A stretch of 64,000 nucleotides of DNA from Lederbergia sp. NSJ-179 (lineage in GTDB: Bacteria > Bacillota > Bacilli > Bacillales > Bacillaceae_C), in the NCBI RefSeq assembly GCF_022867885.1, contig NZ_JALIFP010000020.1, positions 1 through 64,000 on the forward strand, read 5' to 3'. Made by a program: the position numbers and the translations under genes. The notes beneath the pieces were generated by a model. It worked only from the letters and a program-made list of their open reading frames with translations. It was not told the DNA's origin and searched no databases. Each line of letters opens with the position of its first letter. Within the stretch, counting starts at the first letter, position 1. This document shows, piece after piece, positions 1-8,326 of this stretch.

Positions 1-381
1 GATGGAAATCCCATCTATCTTCTAGCTCAACATTTTTTCGCCCAACACGACATCCAGTTTGATGTCAAACAGGTGATTGGTCTGACAAATGAAGACCCTG
101 TTTCAACCGAATTCAGGCCCCTTAAACAAGTCATTGAGCGACTTAATCGTACATTTAAGGGAAACTATCGTTCTACACACGGCTTTGGTTCAGAACATGG
201 TTCTGTTTCCTATGTCACCTTGTTTGTCGCTTACTTTAATTTTCTGCGACCACATGCCTCTTTAGAGGGAAAGGTACCTGTTGTCAATCCATCCTTATCA
301 GGTCTTCCTACAATGCCGGCACGGTGGACAAAGCTGATCGAGTTAGCTCAACAATGGATCGTTAAACAGCGGTTAGCCTAA
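1..381 (+). CDS. DDE-type transposase, C-terminal part (cut by window edge)
   Basis: The frame is open from base 1 and ends at the TAA at 379-381, giving about 126 residues of the C-terminal part of a transposase. An Asp lies in the motif DGNP at the very start, and a Glu lies in VIERLNRTFKG, where the third acid of an rve-type DDE catalytic triad sits. The tail FNFLRPHASLEGKVP matches the usual end of such catalytic domains (a YN..RPH-like block). The GTG at base 73 is internal, not a start. An imperfect inverted repeat follows the gene. The exact IS family cannot be told from this piece; I see a DDE/rve integrase-like fold and nothing more specific. Confidence 0.75.
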   Translation, partial: DGNPIYLLAQHFFAQHDIQFDVKQVIGLTNEDPVSTEFRPLKQVIERLNRTFKGNYRSTHGFGSEHGSVSYVTLFVAYFNFLRPHASLEGKVPVVNPSLSGLPTMPARWTKLIELAQQWIVKQRLA

Positions 382-425
382 CTTTTTGTTTAGCTGAGCC
401 CCTTGTTTTTTATTCGGCTATTCAG

Positions 426-580
426 CAATCGGCGGAGCGAACTCTTGACAAACCGAACTTGCCAATGGTTTAAAATTGGAAAAACCAAGGGCTTATTTGA
501 CCTGCCTTCTTTTTGTCCCCTTCGCCCTTGTTAGTCTGAATTCAAACCATTGGCGTGTTTGTCAAGAGCGATTGCGGCAG
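426..580. repeat. Large imperfect inverted repeat downstream of the transposase
   Basis: Two arms can be read directly: CTCTTGACAAAC (442-453) with GTTTGTCAAGAG (557-568), and GCCAATGGTTT (461-471) with AAACCATTGGC (544-554). The motif GCAATCG outside the left arm also has its complement outside the right arm. The spacer between arms is about 70 bases. It may be the right end of the IS whose transposase lies just upstream, or a folded transcript end. It codes for nothing visible. Confidence 0.7.
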
Positions 581-690
581 CTTACCACCCCTTTTAGACC
601 TTAGAGTTACTTTTCGGCTTTTGTTTTCATAGAATTTTTGACACTACCTCACCACCTGTAAATATGCAAATTAACACTTTAAAATGACCA

Positions 691-720
691 TTTAATTCCT
701 TTATGGAAAAGGGATATAAT
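691..720 (+). promoter_or_regulatory. Possible sigma-A promoter for the AraC-type regulator
   Basis: A perfect -10 box TATAAT is at 715-720, with a weak -35 candidate TTTAAT at 691-696 and an 18-base spacer. It lies 60 bases ahead of the proposed start at 782. The -35 match is poor, so an activator may be needed. Confidence 0.4.
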
Positions 721-781
721 AATTTATATAAATGGCATATGTTATAAATACATGCTTCGATATATCGAAGGAGGTGCTCGT

Positions 782-1624
782 ATCAAAGATAATCTGCAGT
801 ATATTTTAGAACGCTCCGAGCTTCATCTTATAGAATTTGATATCCATGTGCGTAATGAAATGAGTTTTATGAAACGTTCATTGCCCTATTATGTCATGTC
901 TTACCACAAGAAAGGTCAAGCGAAGCTTAGACTTAATAATGAGATAAAAGAAATTTATCCTGGAACAGTCATCTTTATTCCTCCACATCACGAATTCGAT
1001 CATTATATGGATACTACCATGGAAACGGAATTTCTTTGGTGGCACTTTACTCTTAAGGTGGGGAATACCATTGACATTTTACGCCTGTTTCAATTTCCTC
1101 ATACGTTCACTTTAAATAATAGGGATTATTTTGAAAGCATTTTCTCTGAGTTTATTCGGGCATCTGAACAAGGGAACTATCTAACTAGGACCATTCTAAA
1201 GAAAGCGAAAGCTTATGAACTGCTCTACTTAATTTTAGAAGGGGCACTCCATTCCAATGAAGGAAATATAATGGACGATCAGTCGATGAGCTTCCTATCA
1301 ATTCTTATTCATATTATTAAGAAACCAGAAAAAGAATTGCGATTGCAAGACTTATCCAAAGAGTATCACCTGCATCCAACGTATATTAGCAACCGTTTTA
1401 AAAAAATTTTCGGAAAGTCGCCTATTCAAATGCAAAGGCAGCTCCGTATAAATCAAGCAAAAGTATTGCTAAAGACGAGTCAATTAACTGTATTAGAAAT
1501 TGCGCAATCAGTGGGCTATACAACGGTTCCTGTATTTTCGCGAATGTTTAAAAACCATGTTGGTTTATCGCCTAGTCAATATCGAAGCCTAAAAGTATTA
1601 GAAAGTGATGAACAGATAAACTGA
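782..1624 (+). CDS. AraC-family transcriptional regulator, probable ATC start
   Basis: The protein has an N-terminal cupin-like sugar-sensing domain (for example YPGTVIFIPPHHEFDHY) and a C-terminal pair of AraC helix-turn-helix motifs in the last 100 residues (EYHLHPTYISNRFKKIFGKS, then VLEIAQSVGYTT and the signature FSRMFKNHVGLSPSQYR). It probably controls the sugar operon that follows from 1690. A perfect Shine-Dalgarno GAAGGAGGT (767-775) stands 6 bases before an ATC codon (782), which would give a start reading (M)KDNLQYILE. The only in-frame ATG (752) lies upstream of that Shine-Dalgarno and has none of its own. If ATG 752 were used the protein would be 290 residues, otherwise 280. Family confidence is high; the start is inference. 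Confidence 0.85.
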   Translation: MKDNLQYILERSELHLIEFDIHVRNEMSFMKRSLPYYVMSYHKKGQAKLRLNNEIKEIYPGTVIFIPPHHEFDHYMDTTMETEFLWWHFTLKVGNTIDILRLFQFPHTFTLNNRDYFESIFSEFIRASEQGNYLTRTILKKAKAYELLYLILEGALHSNEGNIMDDQSMSFLSILIHIIKKPEKELRLQDLSKEYHLHPTYISNRFKKIFGKSPIQMQRQLRINQAKVLLKTSQLTVLEIAQSVGYTTVPVFSRMFKNHVGLSPSQYRSLKVLESDEQIN

Positions 1625-1689
1625 AGACGCTTGTAGCTGGTAAGCATGATATTTCTCGGAACGATTAAAAATAAAAGGCGGTGAGCATA

Positions 1690-2490
1690 TTGATTTTAAA
1701 TCAAAGCATGGAAAGGAATAATCAGAAGTTTTCGATCTGTGTTGACTCTGTGTACTCGGGAAGAGATTTCTTTGAAAGCTTAGAGGAAATCAATCAACTC
1801 GGCTTCACTCATTTTGAATTTTGGAGTTGGTGGAATAAAGATATAAAACGTATCGCAAAAGAAAAAAAACGATTAAATCTGCAAGTTTCTTCATTTTGCA
1901 CAAAGTTTGTTTCTCTGGTTGATGCTTCAAAAAGGGATGATTATCTCAAGGGTTTACAAGAAACACTGACGATAGCCAAAGAGTTAGATTGCAAAATTAT
2001 AATTACGCAAGTCGGAGATGAATTAGCCAATGTATCGAGAAAAGAGCAGTATCGAAATGTGGTTAATGGGCTAAAAGCATGCATTCCTATCCTTTCTGAA
2101 GCTGGAGTAACGCTTGTGGTCGAACCCTTAAATACGCTCGTTGATCATCCTGGGTACTACCTCTACAGCTCTGATGAAGGATTCGCCATTATTGAGGAGG
2201 TCAATAATCGGCATGTGAAGCTATTATATGATATCTATCATCAACAAATTATGGAAGGTCATTTGATATCCCGTATTTTAGCGAATATCGATAAAATCGG
2301 CCATTTTCATGCTGCCGGAAATCCTGGAAGGCATGAGTTGGATATGGGGGAAATTCATTATCCTTCAATTTTGGAACATATCAAAAAGAGTAGCTATAAA
2401 GGCGTTGTAGGATTGGAGTATTTTCCAGTCGATGATCCAGCAGCTGGACTTAATAAATTACGTAACTTAACTATTAGAAGGAGTTGTTAA
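1690..2490 (+). CDS. Sugar phosphate isomerase/epimerase (hydroxypyruvate isomerase-like TIM barrel)
   Basis: This is an AP-endonuclease-2/xylose-isomerase-like TIM barrel, of the kind that interconverts keto and aldo sugars or epimerises sugars in the cytoplasm. Metal-site motifs are visible: the Glu of VVEPLN, the Asp of LLYDIYHQQ, the His of GHFHAAGNPGRHE and a final Glu in VGLEYFP. This set is typical of hydroxypyruvate isomerase and related epimerases. I choose the TTG at 1690 because the Shine-Dalgarno AAAGGCGGTGA ends 5-6 bases before it; GTG 1681 lies within that site, and ATG 1708 would drop six residues. The next gene begins 2 bases after its stop, so the two are co-transcribed and probably translationally coupled. 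The substrate is unknown. Confidence 0.85.
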   Translation: MILNQSMERNNQKFSICVDSVYSGRDFFESLEEINQLGFTHFEFWSWWNKDIKRIAKEKKRLNLQVSSFCTKFVSLVDASKRDDYLKGLQETLTIAKELDCKIIITQVGDELANVSRKEQYRNVVNGLKACIPILSEAGVTLVVEPLNTLVDHPGYYLYSSDEGFAIIEEVNNRHVKLLYDIYHQQIMEGHLISRILANIDKIGHFHAAGNPGRHELDMGEIHYPSILEHIKKSSYKGVVGLEYFPVDDPAAGLNKLRNLTIRRSC

Positions 2491-2492
2491 CG

Positions 2493-3542
2493 ATGCCGAA
2501 GCAATTAGTTGCGGTAAAACCTAGGAAAGCTGCAATTCTTGATTATACGGAGCGCTCCGTAAAAGCAAACGAAGTAAAAATTCGATTAACAAACGCATCA
2601 CCTAAACATGGGTCTGAATTGGCTGCATTTCGTGGGGAAAGTCCGCATCAAATAGATTACTATAATGAAGAATGGCGCTTATTCTTACCAAGAGAAGAAG
2701 GACAAGATTCCGAATTTGGAAACTGGAATTTAGGGAATCAATGGGTGGGTATTATTGAAGAGACCGGTTCATCAGTAACTGATTATGCGATAGGAGACCG
2801 TGTATGCGGATACGGAGGAATACGTGAGACGCACAATATTGTAGCTGTGGATAATTTTTACTTGTTCCCTATGCCAGAAGATATGTCATGGAAAAGCGCG
2901 GTTTGTCTGGATCCAGCTATTTTTGCCTTAGGTGGAATTAGAGATGGACATGTTCGTGTGGGGGATCGTGTCGCCGTATTTGGTTTAGGAGCAATAGGAC
3001 AAATTGCGGTACAAATGGCTAAGTTAGCTGGTGCATCCTATGTAGCTGCAGTTGATCCTATTGAACATCGACGTGAAGTGGCTTTACGTAATGGGGCGTG
3101 TGACATTTTTAATCCACTCAGTCAAGATGTGGGATATGAATTAAAGAAAGCTACCGAAAAGATGGGCGTGGATGTAGTCATTGAAACAAGTGCGAACGAA
3201 CTTGCAATGAATCAAGTACTAAGGGGGCTTTCCTATGGGGGGACGGTTGCATACGTAGGATGGGCAAGACCTTTTCGAGGAGGAATGAATTGGGGGAACG
3301 AAGCTCATTTCAATAATGCTCACATTGTTTTCTCACGATCTTGTAGTGAACCGAATCCAGATCACCCTAGATGGAGCTTTAGACGTATTGAAGAAACCTG
3401 TTGGAAGTTATTAAGTGATGGTTTGATTAACTGTGAGGATGTTATTTATCCTGTCGTCCATTTTAATGAATCGGCAACTGCTTATGAAAAATACGTTGAT
3501 CGACACCCGGAGAAAAGCATTAAATTGGGGATCGAGTTTTAA
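2493..3542 (+). CDS. Zinc-type medium-chain dehydrogenase (sugar/polyol dehydrogenase-like)
   Basis: This is a 349-residue medium-chain dehydrogenase/reductase. It has an N-terminal GroES-like catalytic domain (DYAIGDRVCGYGGIRETH) and a Rossmann fold near residue 163 (VFGLGAIGQIAVQMAKLAGA), followed by the Asp of AAVDPIEHR, which suggests NAD(H) preference. It should oxidise or reduce a sugar or polyol taken up by the ABC system just downstream. The start is the ATG at 2493, preceded by AGAAGGAG and only 2 bases after the isomerase stop. I do not see the four-Cys structural zinc lobe, so it may be a member that lacks the structural zinc. Confidence 0.82.
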   Translation: MPKQLVAVKPRKAAILDYTERSVKANEVKIRLTNASPKHGSELAAFRGESPHQIDYYNEEWRLFLPREEGQDSEFGNWNLGNQWVGIIEETGSSVTDYAIGDRVCGYGGIRETHNIVAVDNFYLFPMPEDMSWKSAVCLDPAIFALGGIRDGHVRVGDRVAVFGLGAIGQIAVQMAKLAGASYVAAVDPIEHRREVALRNGACDIFNPLSQDVGYELKKATEKMGVDVVIETSANELAMNQVLRGLSYGGTVAYVGWARPFRGGMNWGNEAHFNNAHIVFSRSCSEPNPDHPRWSFRRIEETCWKLLSDGLINCEDVIYPVVHFNESATAYEKYVDRHPEKSIKLGIEF

Positions 3543-3739
3543 AAAAGCGAATGGACAAGAAGTAATTATAAAAGTAAAGGCTCTCTAATCAAATTGTGAA
3601 AAACTTATTTTGCAATAATGAGAGTCAGCTTGTTTAGTGGCGAATCCCGGAATTACTAAAAATAATATTGCTCTCATTAAATGGATGTGAAACGCAGTTG
3701 CTCCTTACGCTTTGAAAATTTTATGACAAAGGAGGTATT

Positions 3740-5038
3740 ATGATGTGTTTCAGGAGGCTTTTTTTCAGCTGCGTCGTCGTTATGCTGGTTACAGGTTGTA
3801 ACCCAAATACAATAATCAATGATGATGAAATTACGAATGAGATTACCGTGTGGGCTTGGAATCTAGAAGCTGATTACCTGAATGATCTTGTCCCAGCCTT
3901 TGAGGAACAATACCCCGAGGTCGAAGTAAATATTGTTAAGCTGAGTGCAGAACAAGTATATCAACGTCTAACAACTGGACTTGCTTCTGGTGAGGGGACT
4001 CAACTCCCTGATCTTGTTCAAGTAGAAGAGCAGCGACTCCCTCTATACCTGGATAACTTCCACGAGAGTTTTGTGAACTTATCAGACATGGGTTTCGATC
4101 AATACCGTGACGAATTTGTCGAAACGAAGATTGCTTCTCTTTTGAATGAGGAAGATGGGATAATGGCATTTCCGCGTGATATTGCCCCTATGGGGACGTT
4201 TTATCGCAAAGACATTTTCGAGGAAGCAGGCATTAATATGGATGAAATAGATACTTGGGATGATTACCTTAGAGCTGGCATTCAACTTCGAGAGAAGACT
4301 GGAACCTACTTGTTTGGAATACCCTTCAATGATGATGCTGGAATTTTTAAAGGGATGCTGGAGCAGCAGGATTCATTTTATTTTGACATGAAAGGAAATG
4401 TAGCGGCTGATACCGAGGAGGCACACCGTTCGCTTGAAATGCTAAAGAAAATGGACGAGTCTGGAGTAACTCTACGTGCTTCCACCATAAGCGAAATTCA
4501 AGCGGCCATGAAAAACAATGCTGTTGCAAGTGTAACGGGTGGTGTATGGTGGAAAGGAGTTATTGAAGAACAAATGCCTGAACAAGAAGGGAATTGGGGG
4601 GTTATCCCAATGCCAGCTTTTAAGAAAGGAGGATCAAATGCAGCGAACAACGGAGGAGCGAATTTAGCGATCCCTAGTGCATCTAACAACAAAGAAGCCG
4701 CTTATTTATTTGGTGAATTTGCATCGGCAAATGTTGACAACCTTCTCCATGGTTTATCCACTTATGGGCTCTATCCGTCTATGATTGAAGCAATAGAAGC
4801 TCCGGAAATGCAGGAAGAGATCGACTTTTTTGGGGGGCAAGAGATCTTCAAGGTTTTTAATGAGCAATTAGAAAATTTACCGGTAAATAATTTTACGAGC
4901 GATTACATGCGAGCGGAGAAACATTTTAATGATGCTGTTGGAAGAGTCATACTTCAAAATATGGAAGTAGATGAAGCACTAAAGACTGCAGGTAATCGTT
5001 TGAAGGCAAGTACAGGAAGGAGTGCTAGTAATGAGTAA
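3740..5038 (+). CDS. Sugar ABC transporter solute-binding lipoprotein
   Basis: This is an extracellular solute-binding protein family 1 member of about 432 residues. It has a lipoprotein signal peptide with the lipobox VTGC near residue 20, so it is anchored outside the membrane. The family signature is seen early (ITVWAWNLEADYLNDLVPAF) and in the middle (TFYRKDIFEEAGI). GGAGGT is just ahead of ATG 3740 (ATG 3743 is equally possible). It overlaps the next permease by 8 bases, forming a binding protein-permease-permease importer. No ATPase gene is adjacent. A 200-base gap separates it from the dehydrogenase, but the same strand and order suggest one catabolic unit. Confidence 0.9.
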   Translation: MMCFRRLFFSCVVVMLVTGCNPNTIINDDEITNEITVWAWNLEADYLNDLVPAFEEQYPEVEVNIVKLSAEQVYQRLTTGLASGEGTQLPDLVQVEEQRLPLYLDNFHESFVNLSDMGFDQYRDEFVETKIASLLNEEDGIMAFPRDIAPMGTFYRKDIFEEAGINMDEIDTWDDYLRAGIQLREKTGTYLFGIPFNDDAGIFKGMLEQQDSFYFDMKGNVAADTEEAHRSLEMLKKMDESGVTLRASTISEIQAAMKNNAVASVTGGVWWKGVIEEQMPEQEGNWGVIPMPAFKKGGSNAANNGGANLAIPSASNNKEAAYLFGEFASANVDNLLHGLSTYGLYPSMIEAIEAPEMQEEIDFFGGQEIFKVFNEQLENLPVNNFTSDYMRAEKHFNDAVGRVILQNMEVDEALKTAGNRLKASTGRSASNE

Positions 5039-5936
5039 AAAATCTACCGTTACGCACAACCCAATTCCTACACGTAAAGGAATTCAGGATACAAAGATCG
5101 CCCCTTATGTATTTATCGGACCAAGTTTGTTCTTTTTCATTTTGTTCACGCTTTATCCTGTGGTTTATTCATTATTTTTAAGTTTTCAAACCAGCGAAGG
5201 TGGAGAAAATGTCTTTGTGGGTCTTGGCAACTATATCCGCCTTTTTCAAGATAGCTTGTTTTATGAATCGCTTTTTAACACTTTTATCATTCTCTTGATT
5301 CAAGTGCCTATCATGATAGGCTTAGCACTCGTGTTGGCCACTGTTCTACACACGGGCATTCAGAAAGCAAAAGGTGTCTTGCGGGTGGCCTTTTTTACGC
5401 CAACTGTCACATCGCTCGTGGCTGCGTCGATAATCTTTCTTTTAATTCTTAACCAGGATTTTGGGATACTCAATTTTTTGCTTACTATTATTGGAATTGA
5501 GCATATTCCTTGGCTAAACGATCCAATTTGGGCAAAAGTGTCTTTAATCATGGTTACTGTATGGCGTTGGACCGGATACAACATGATTATTTTACTTGCT
5601 GGGCTGCAAATGATTCCAAAGGAACTTTACGAAGCAGCAAACATTGATGGAGCAGGCGTAGTTAAGCGTTTTTTCTCTATCACCATACCTCAACTGAAGC
5701 CCGTTATGCTGTTTACAACCATTATGGCGACAATTGGTACTTTCCAACTCTTTGATGAACCATTTAACCTTACGGGTGGAGGACCCATTAACGCTACGAC
5801 TACAGTCACCATGTATTTGTATGAAAACGGATTCGAGTATTTCGATTTCGGATATGCATCGGCTATTGCTTATGTAGTTGTTTTGATTATTGCAGTCTTA
5901 TCACTTATTCAATTTAAAATAGGTGATCGCGGATGA
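5031..5936 (+). CDS. Sugar ABC transporter permease (first subunit)
   Basis: This is a binding-protein-dependent transport permease of about 301 residues with six predicted hydrophobic segments. The EAA loop that contacts the ATPase is clear: KELYEAANIDGAGVVKRF. The N-terminal stretch YVFIGPSLFFFILFTLYPV is typical of MalF/UgpA-type sugar permeases. The start is ATG 5031, preceded by GGAAGGAG and overlapping the binding protein gene by 8 bases. It overlaps the following permease by 4 bases (ATGA). It forms a heterodimer with that protein. Confidence 0.92.
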   Translation: MSKKSTVTHNPIPTRKGIQDTKIAPYVFIGPSLFFFILFTLYPVVYSLFLSFQTSEGGENVFVGLGNYIRLFQDSLFYESLFNTFIILLIQVPIMIGLALVLATVLHTGIQKAKGVLRVAFFTPTVTSLVAASIIFLLILNQDFGILNFLLTIIGIEHIPWLNDPIWAKVSLIMVTVWRWTGYNMIILLAGLQMIPKELYEAANIDGAGVVKRFFSITIPQLKPVMLFTTIMATIGTFQLFDEPFNLTGGGPINATTTVTMYLYENGFEYFDFGYASAIAYVVVLIIAVLSLIQFKIGDRG

Positions 5937-6751
5937 CTATTGCTATGAAAATACTCAAATACATTGCATTAGCGCTAGGCTTAGTTTTAACGCTGGGTCC
6001 TTTTTACTGGATGATGGTGGGAGCGACTAATCCTTCAGGTGCCATTTTATCAGTCCCGCCAAACTTAATTCTAGGAAGTTATCTAGGTGAGAATTTCAAA
6101 AACTTGATGAACAGTGTGGATATTTGGCGTTCGCTCTTTAATTCTGTCATTATAACTGGTGCATTCACAATCTTTGCAGGGCTATTTAGTGCAGCAGCCG
6201 GTTATGCATTTGCAAAGTTTAAATTTCGAGGAAGAAATGTTCTCTTTGCAGTGTTTTTGATGTCAATGATGATTCCTTATCAAGCGCTGATCATTCCTCA
6301 ATTTGAGCTTTTTGCCAAATTAGGACTCTTAAATACGTACAGTGCGGTCGTACTACCGCAACTTGCTTACCCATTTGCTATTTTTCTCATGAGGCAAAGT
6401 ATGCAATCTATCCCAGATTCCATTATTGAGTCCGCGAGGATCGATGGTTGCGGTGAGTATCGAACGTTTTTCCAGATTTCCTTGCCCATGATGTTGCCCG
6501 CTATTGGGGCAATGTCCATCTTCTTATTTACTCACCAGTGGAATAACTTCCTTTGGCCATTAGTTGCCCTAGTTACGGAAGATATGTACACATTGCCAAT
6601 TTTACTCTCTATTTTGGCAGGTCAGGATAATTTGGACTATGGACAGCTGATGTTAGCAGCAACTATCTCTGTGATACCGATTTTTGTGATCTTTTTATTC
6701 TTGCAGCGCTACTTTATCGCTGGCATTGTTGGGGGTGCTGTAAAGGGATAG
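5933..6751 (+). CDS. Sugar ABC transporter permease (second subunit, MalG-like)
   Basis: This is a 272-residue MalG/UgpE-like permease. The EAA motif is PDSIIESARIDGCGEYRTFF, and the C-terminus LQRYFIAGIVGGAVKG is the standard end of this family. The start codon overlaps the stop of the first permease (ATGA at 5933), so translation is coupled. A short inverted repeat (GTTGGGGA with TTCCCGAAC, about 6757-6780) follows and may end the transcript, though it has no strong T-run. Confidence 0.92.
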   Translation: MTIAMKILKYIALALGLVLTLGPFYWMMVGATNPSGAILSVPPNLILGSYLGENFKNLMNSVDIWRSLFNSVIITGAFTIFAGLFSAAAGYAFAKFKFRGRNVLFAVFLMSMMIPYQALIIPQFELFAKLGLLNTYSAVVLPQLAYPFAIFLMRQSMQSIPDSIIESARIDGCGEYRTFFQISLPMMLPAIGAMSIFLFTHQWNNFLWPLVALVTEDMYTLPILLSILAGQDNLDYGQLMLAATISVIPIFVIFLFLQRYFIAGIVGGAVKG

Positions 6752-6884
6752 GGTGTTGGGGACGTAACAGGTTCCCGAACAATACTGAATAGTGTTGGAG
6801 CCTAGCATATAAGAAGTTAAGCAATATCATGGAATCCAAAAACCACTTCTTTTACCGATATAGACAAGAAAGAGAGGTGTATTT

Positions 6885-6983
6885 ATGGAAATAGATTTCA
6901 GTCTGCTTCAAGGACTTAGCAATGAATTTAGTGAATTATTAAACCTTAAACAAACAAAAATAAAAGATAAAAAAGAGTTATAA
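6885..6983 (+). CDS. Small ORF, 32 residues, unknown
   Basis: An ATG at 6885 is preceded by GAAAGAGAGGTG at good spacing and opens a 32-residue frame that starts MEIDFSLLQG and ends in a lysine-rich tail (KTKIKDKKEL). I recognise no family. It sits between the importer operon and the alditol oxidase remnant, so it may be a true small protein or a fragment left by the same decay. The only support is the ribosome binding site. Confidence 0.35.
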   Translation: MEIDFSLLQGLSNEFSELLNLKQTKIKDKKEL

Positions 6984-7026
6984 TAAACACATAGATCAAT
7001 GTATTTATTTCAGAGGGGGTGGTATC

Positions 7027-7517
7027 GTGAAACAACAAAGAAATTGGGCAGGAAATCTTATGTATCAAATGGGAGTAGATGGTCCTTGGTTTGATCGTTT
7101 GCCCCATTTTCGCCTTGATTTTATGCCGAGCAACGGAAGTGAGTTGCAATCAGAGTATCTGATTCCAAGACAATTTGCCATCGAGTCATTGCAAGTCATT
7201 CTGGAGATGCGTGCAACGATATCACCTCTACTTCATGTAAATGAAATCCGCAATGTGGCGAGGATGACTTTTGTTTGAGTCCAAGTTATCAACAAGATGT
7301 CATAGGTATTCATTTTACTTGGAAAGATGTTCAACAAGTTCTTCCGCAAATTGAAACAGCATTAGAGCCTTTTCAGGCACGTCCACACTAGGGAAAAGTA
7401 TTCACGATAAGGGTACAATCTTTTTATGAGAAATTACCAGAATTCAGACAATTATTAGTTGAACATGATCCGGCAGGAAAGTTTCGAAATGAATTTATAA
7501 ACCATTATATTTTCTAG
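7027..7517 (+). pseudogene. Alditol oxidase remnant (internal deletion, frameshift, stop)
   Basis: The GTG at 7027 has a strong ribosome binding site (GAGGGGGTGG), and the first residues KQQRNWAGN match the usual N-terminus of FAD-dependent alditol oxidases (R..NWAGN). After residue 14 the frame jumps to the C-terminal region (GPWFDRLPHFRLDFMPS, then LQSEYLIPRQ). The FAD-binding core of roughly 240 residues is missing. A frameshift near 7260 moves the reading frame by one base (continuing DDFCLSPSYQQDVIGIHFTW). A TAG at about 7389 replaces the conserved Trp of RPHWGK. The tail HDPAGKFRNEFINHY then runs to 7517. The gene is clearly dead. It suggests the operon once oxidised a polyol. Confidence 0.85.
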
Positions 7518-7624
7518 AGGCTAGGTGGCTGGCATATGCCAATGAAGTAAGGTAAATCCTAATACATTTTCGCACTAGTAGAATGACAAAGAATGCCTAT
7601 TCAATCGTTTGTAATTATTCCCAA

Positions 7625-7678
7625 ATGAAACGGCACAGAAATTAATCAGAGACTCCTGTGCCATTCCCGTTTCATTCT
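7625..7678. terminator. Hairpin between two converging remnants
   Basis: AATGAAACGGCACAG pairs with CTGTGCCATTCCCGTTTCATT, apart from a short bulge. It lies between the alditol oxidase remnant (plus) and a minus-strand remnant, where a bidirectional terminator would be expected. The T-run is weak. Confidence 0.45.
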
Positions 7679-7685
7679 CTAAACA

Positions 7686-7984
7686 TCAAAATTTAACTTT
7701 CTGCTTGGATGGGCGGGTTGTCGTCCAAATATCTAGTACCTGTTCCTTGATTTCTTCCATTAGGTTTTCTATGGCGTCAGTTACAGCCTATTAAAGATGG
7801 GATGTTGACCCCAGCCATCAATGCTCTCTTCTTCCATATAATAGAAATTCGCAAACCCCTCAAAATGATCCCCATACTGCATGAACAAGACTTGAATGCG
7901 TAAGCCCTTATGAGTCGTCCGAAATGATCCTCGTCCTTTGGTAATGGTTGCATGTTTATCCCCCATTTCTATGATAAAACACAT
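7686..7984 (-). pseudogene. Small hypothetical protein, probably frameshifted
   Basis: The minus-strand frame from about 7984 encodes 67 residues (for example FIIEMGDKHATITKGRG and MEEESIDGWGQHPIFN) and stops at 7781. The next frame continues with a plausible tail, AVTDAIENLMEEIKEQVLDI, to a stop at 7686. Together they look like one gene of about 98 residues with a one-base frameshift near 7787. I do not recognise the family. The start is uncertain because no good ribosome binding site precedes 7984. Confidence 0.35.
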
Positions 7985-8276
7985 ATCAGCAAAAAATAGG
8001 GTTGACTGTAACCGCTATTACGCTATTAGTATTAAGATGTTATCAAATGTAACCATAATGTAACCAAAAAATAACAATAAACCTATCGAAGAGAATGCCA
8101 ATTTTAGAATTATCCTCAGCGCTGAAGAGTAAAAGTTTTTCGAGCTAATCCTCCCCAGTTTTTCTGAATATGGGAAAACCAACTGGTAAATTTTACCATG
8201 TGGATAAGTCCATTCAACTACTTTCGCATTTTTTCATAAATTTTACTCCTCAAGGCTGGTAATATAATTCCCCTAA
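7985..8276. other. AT-rich intergenic region, no gene seen
   Basis: About 290 bases between the minus-strand remnant and the toxin promoter. There are tandem-like occurrences of GTAACC (near 8000, 8050 and 8062), and nothing that reads as a gene or a known RNA. Confidence 0.4.
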
Positions 8277-8306
8277 TTGACTTACAACCAATATATTTAC
8301 TATAAT
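8277..8306 (+). promoter_or_regulatory. Sigma-A promoter of the DUF3990 toxin pair
   Basis: TTGACT (8277-8282) and TATAAT (8301-8306) are separated by 18 bases. This is a strong promoter placed about 20 bases ahead of the ribosome binding site AAAGGA of the gene at 8327. Confidence 0.75.
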
Positions 8307-8326
8307 AGAGAAAAAAGGATATATCT

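Noticed and set aside
3590-3650. Possible hairpin CTCTC...GAGAG between the dehydrogenase and the binding protein
   Set aside because: The arms are only about six bases with a long loop and no T-run, so it is not counted as a terminator.
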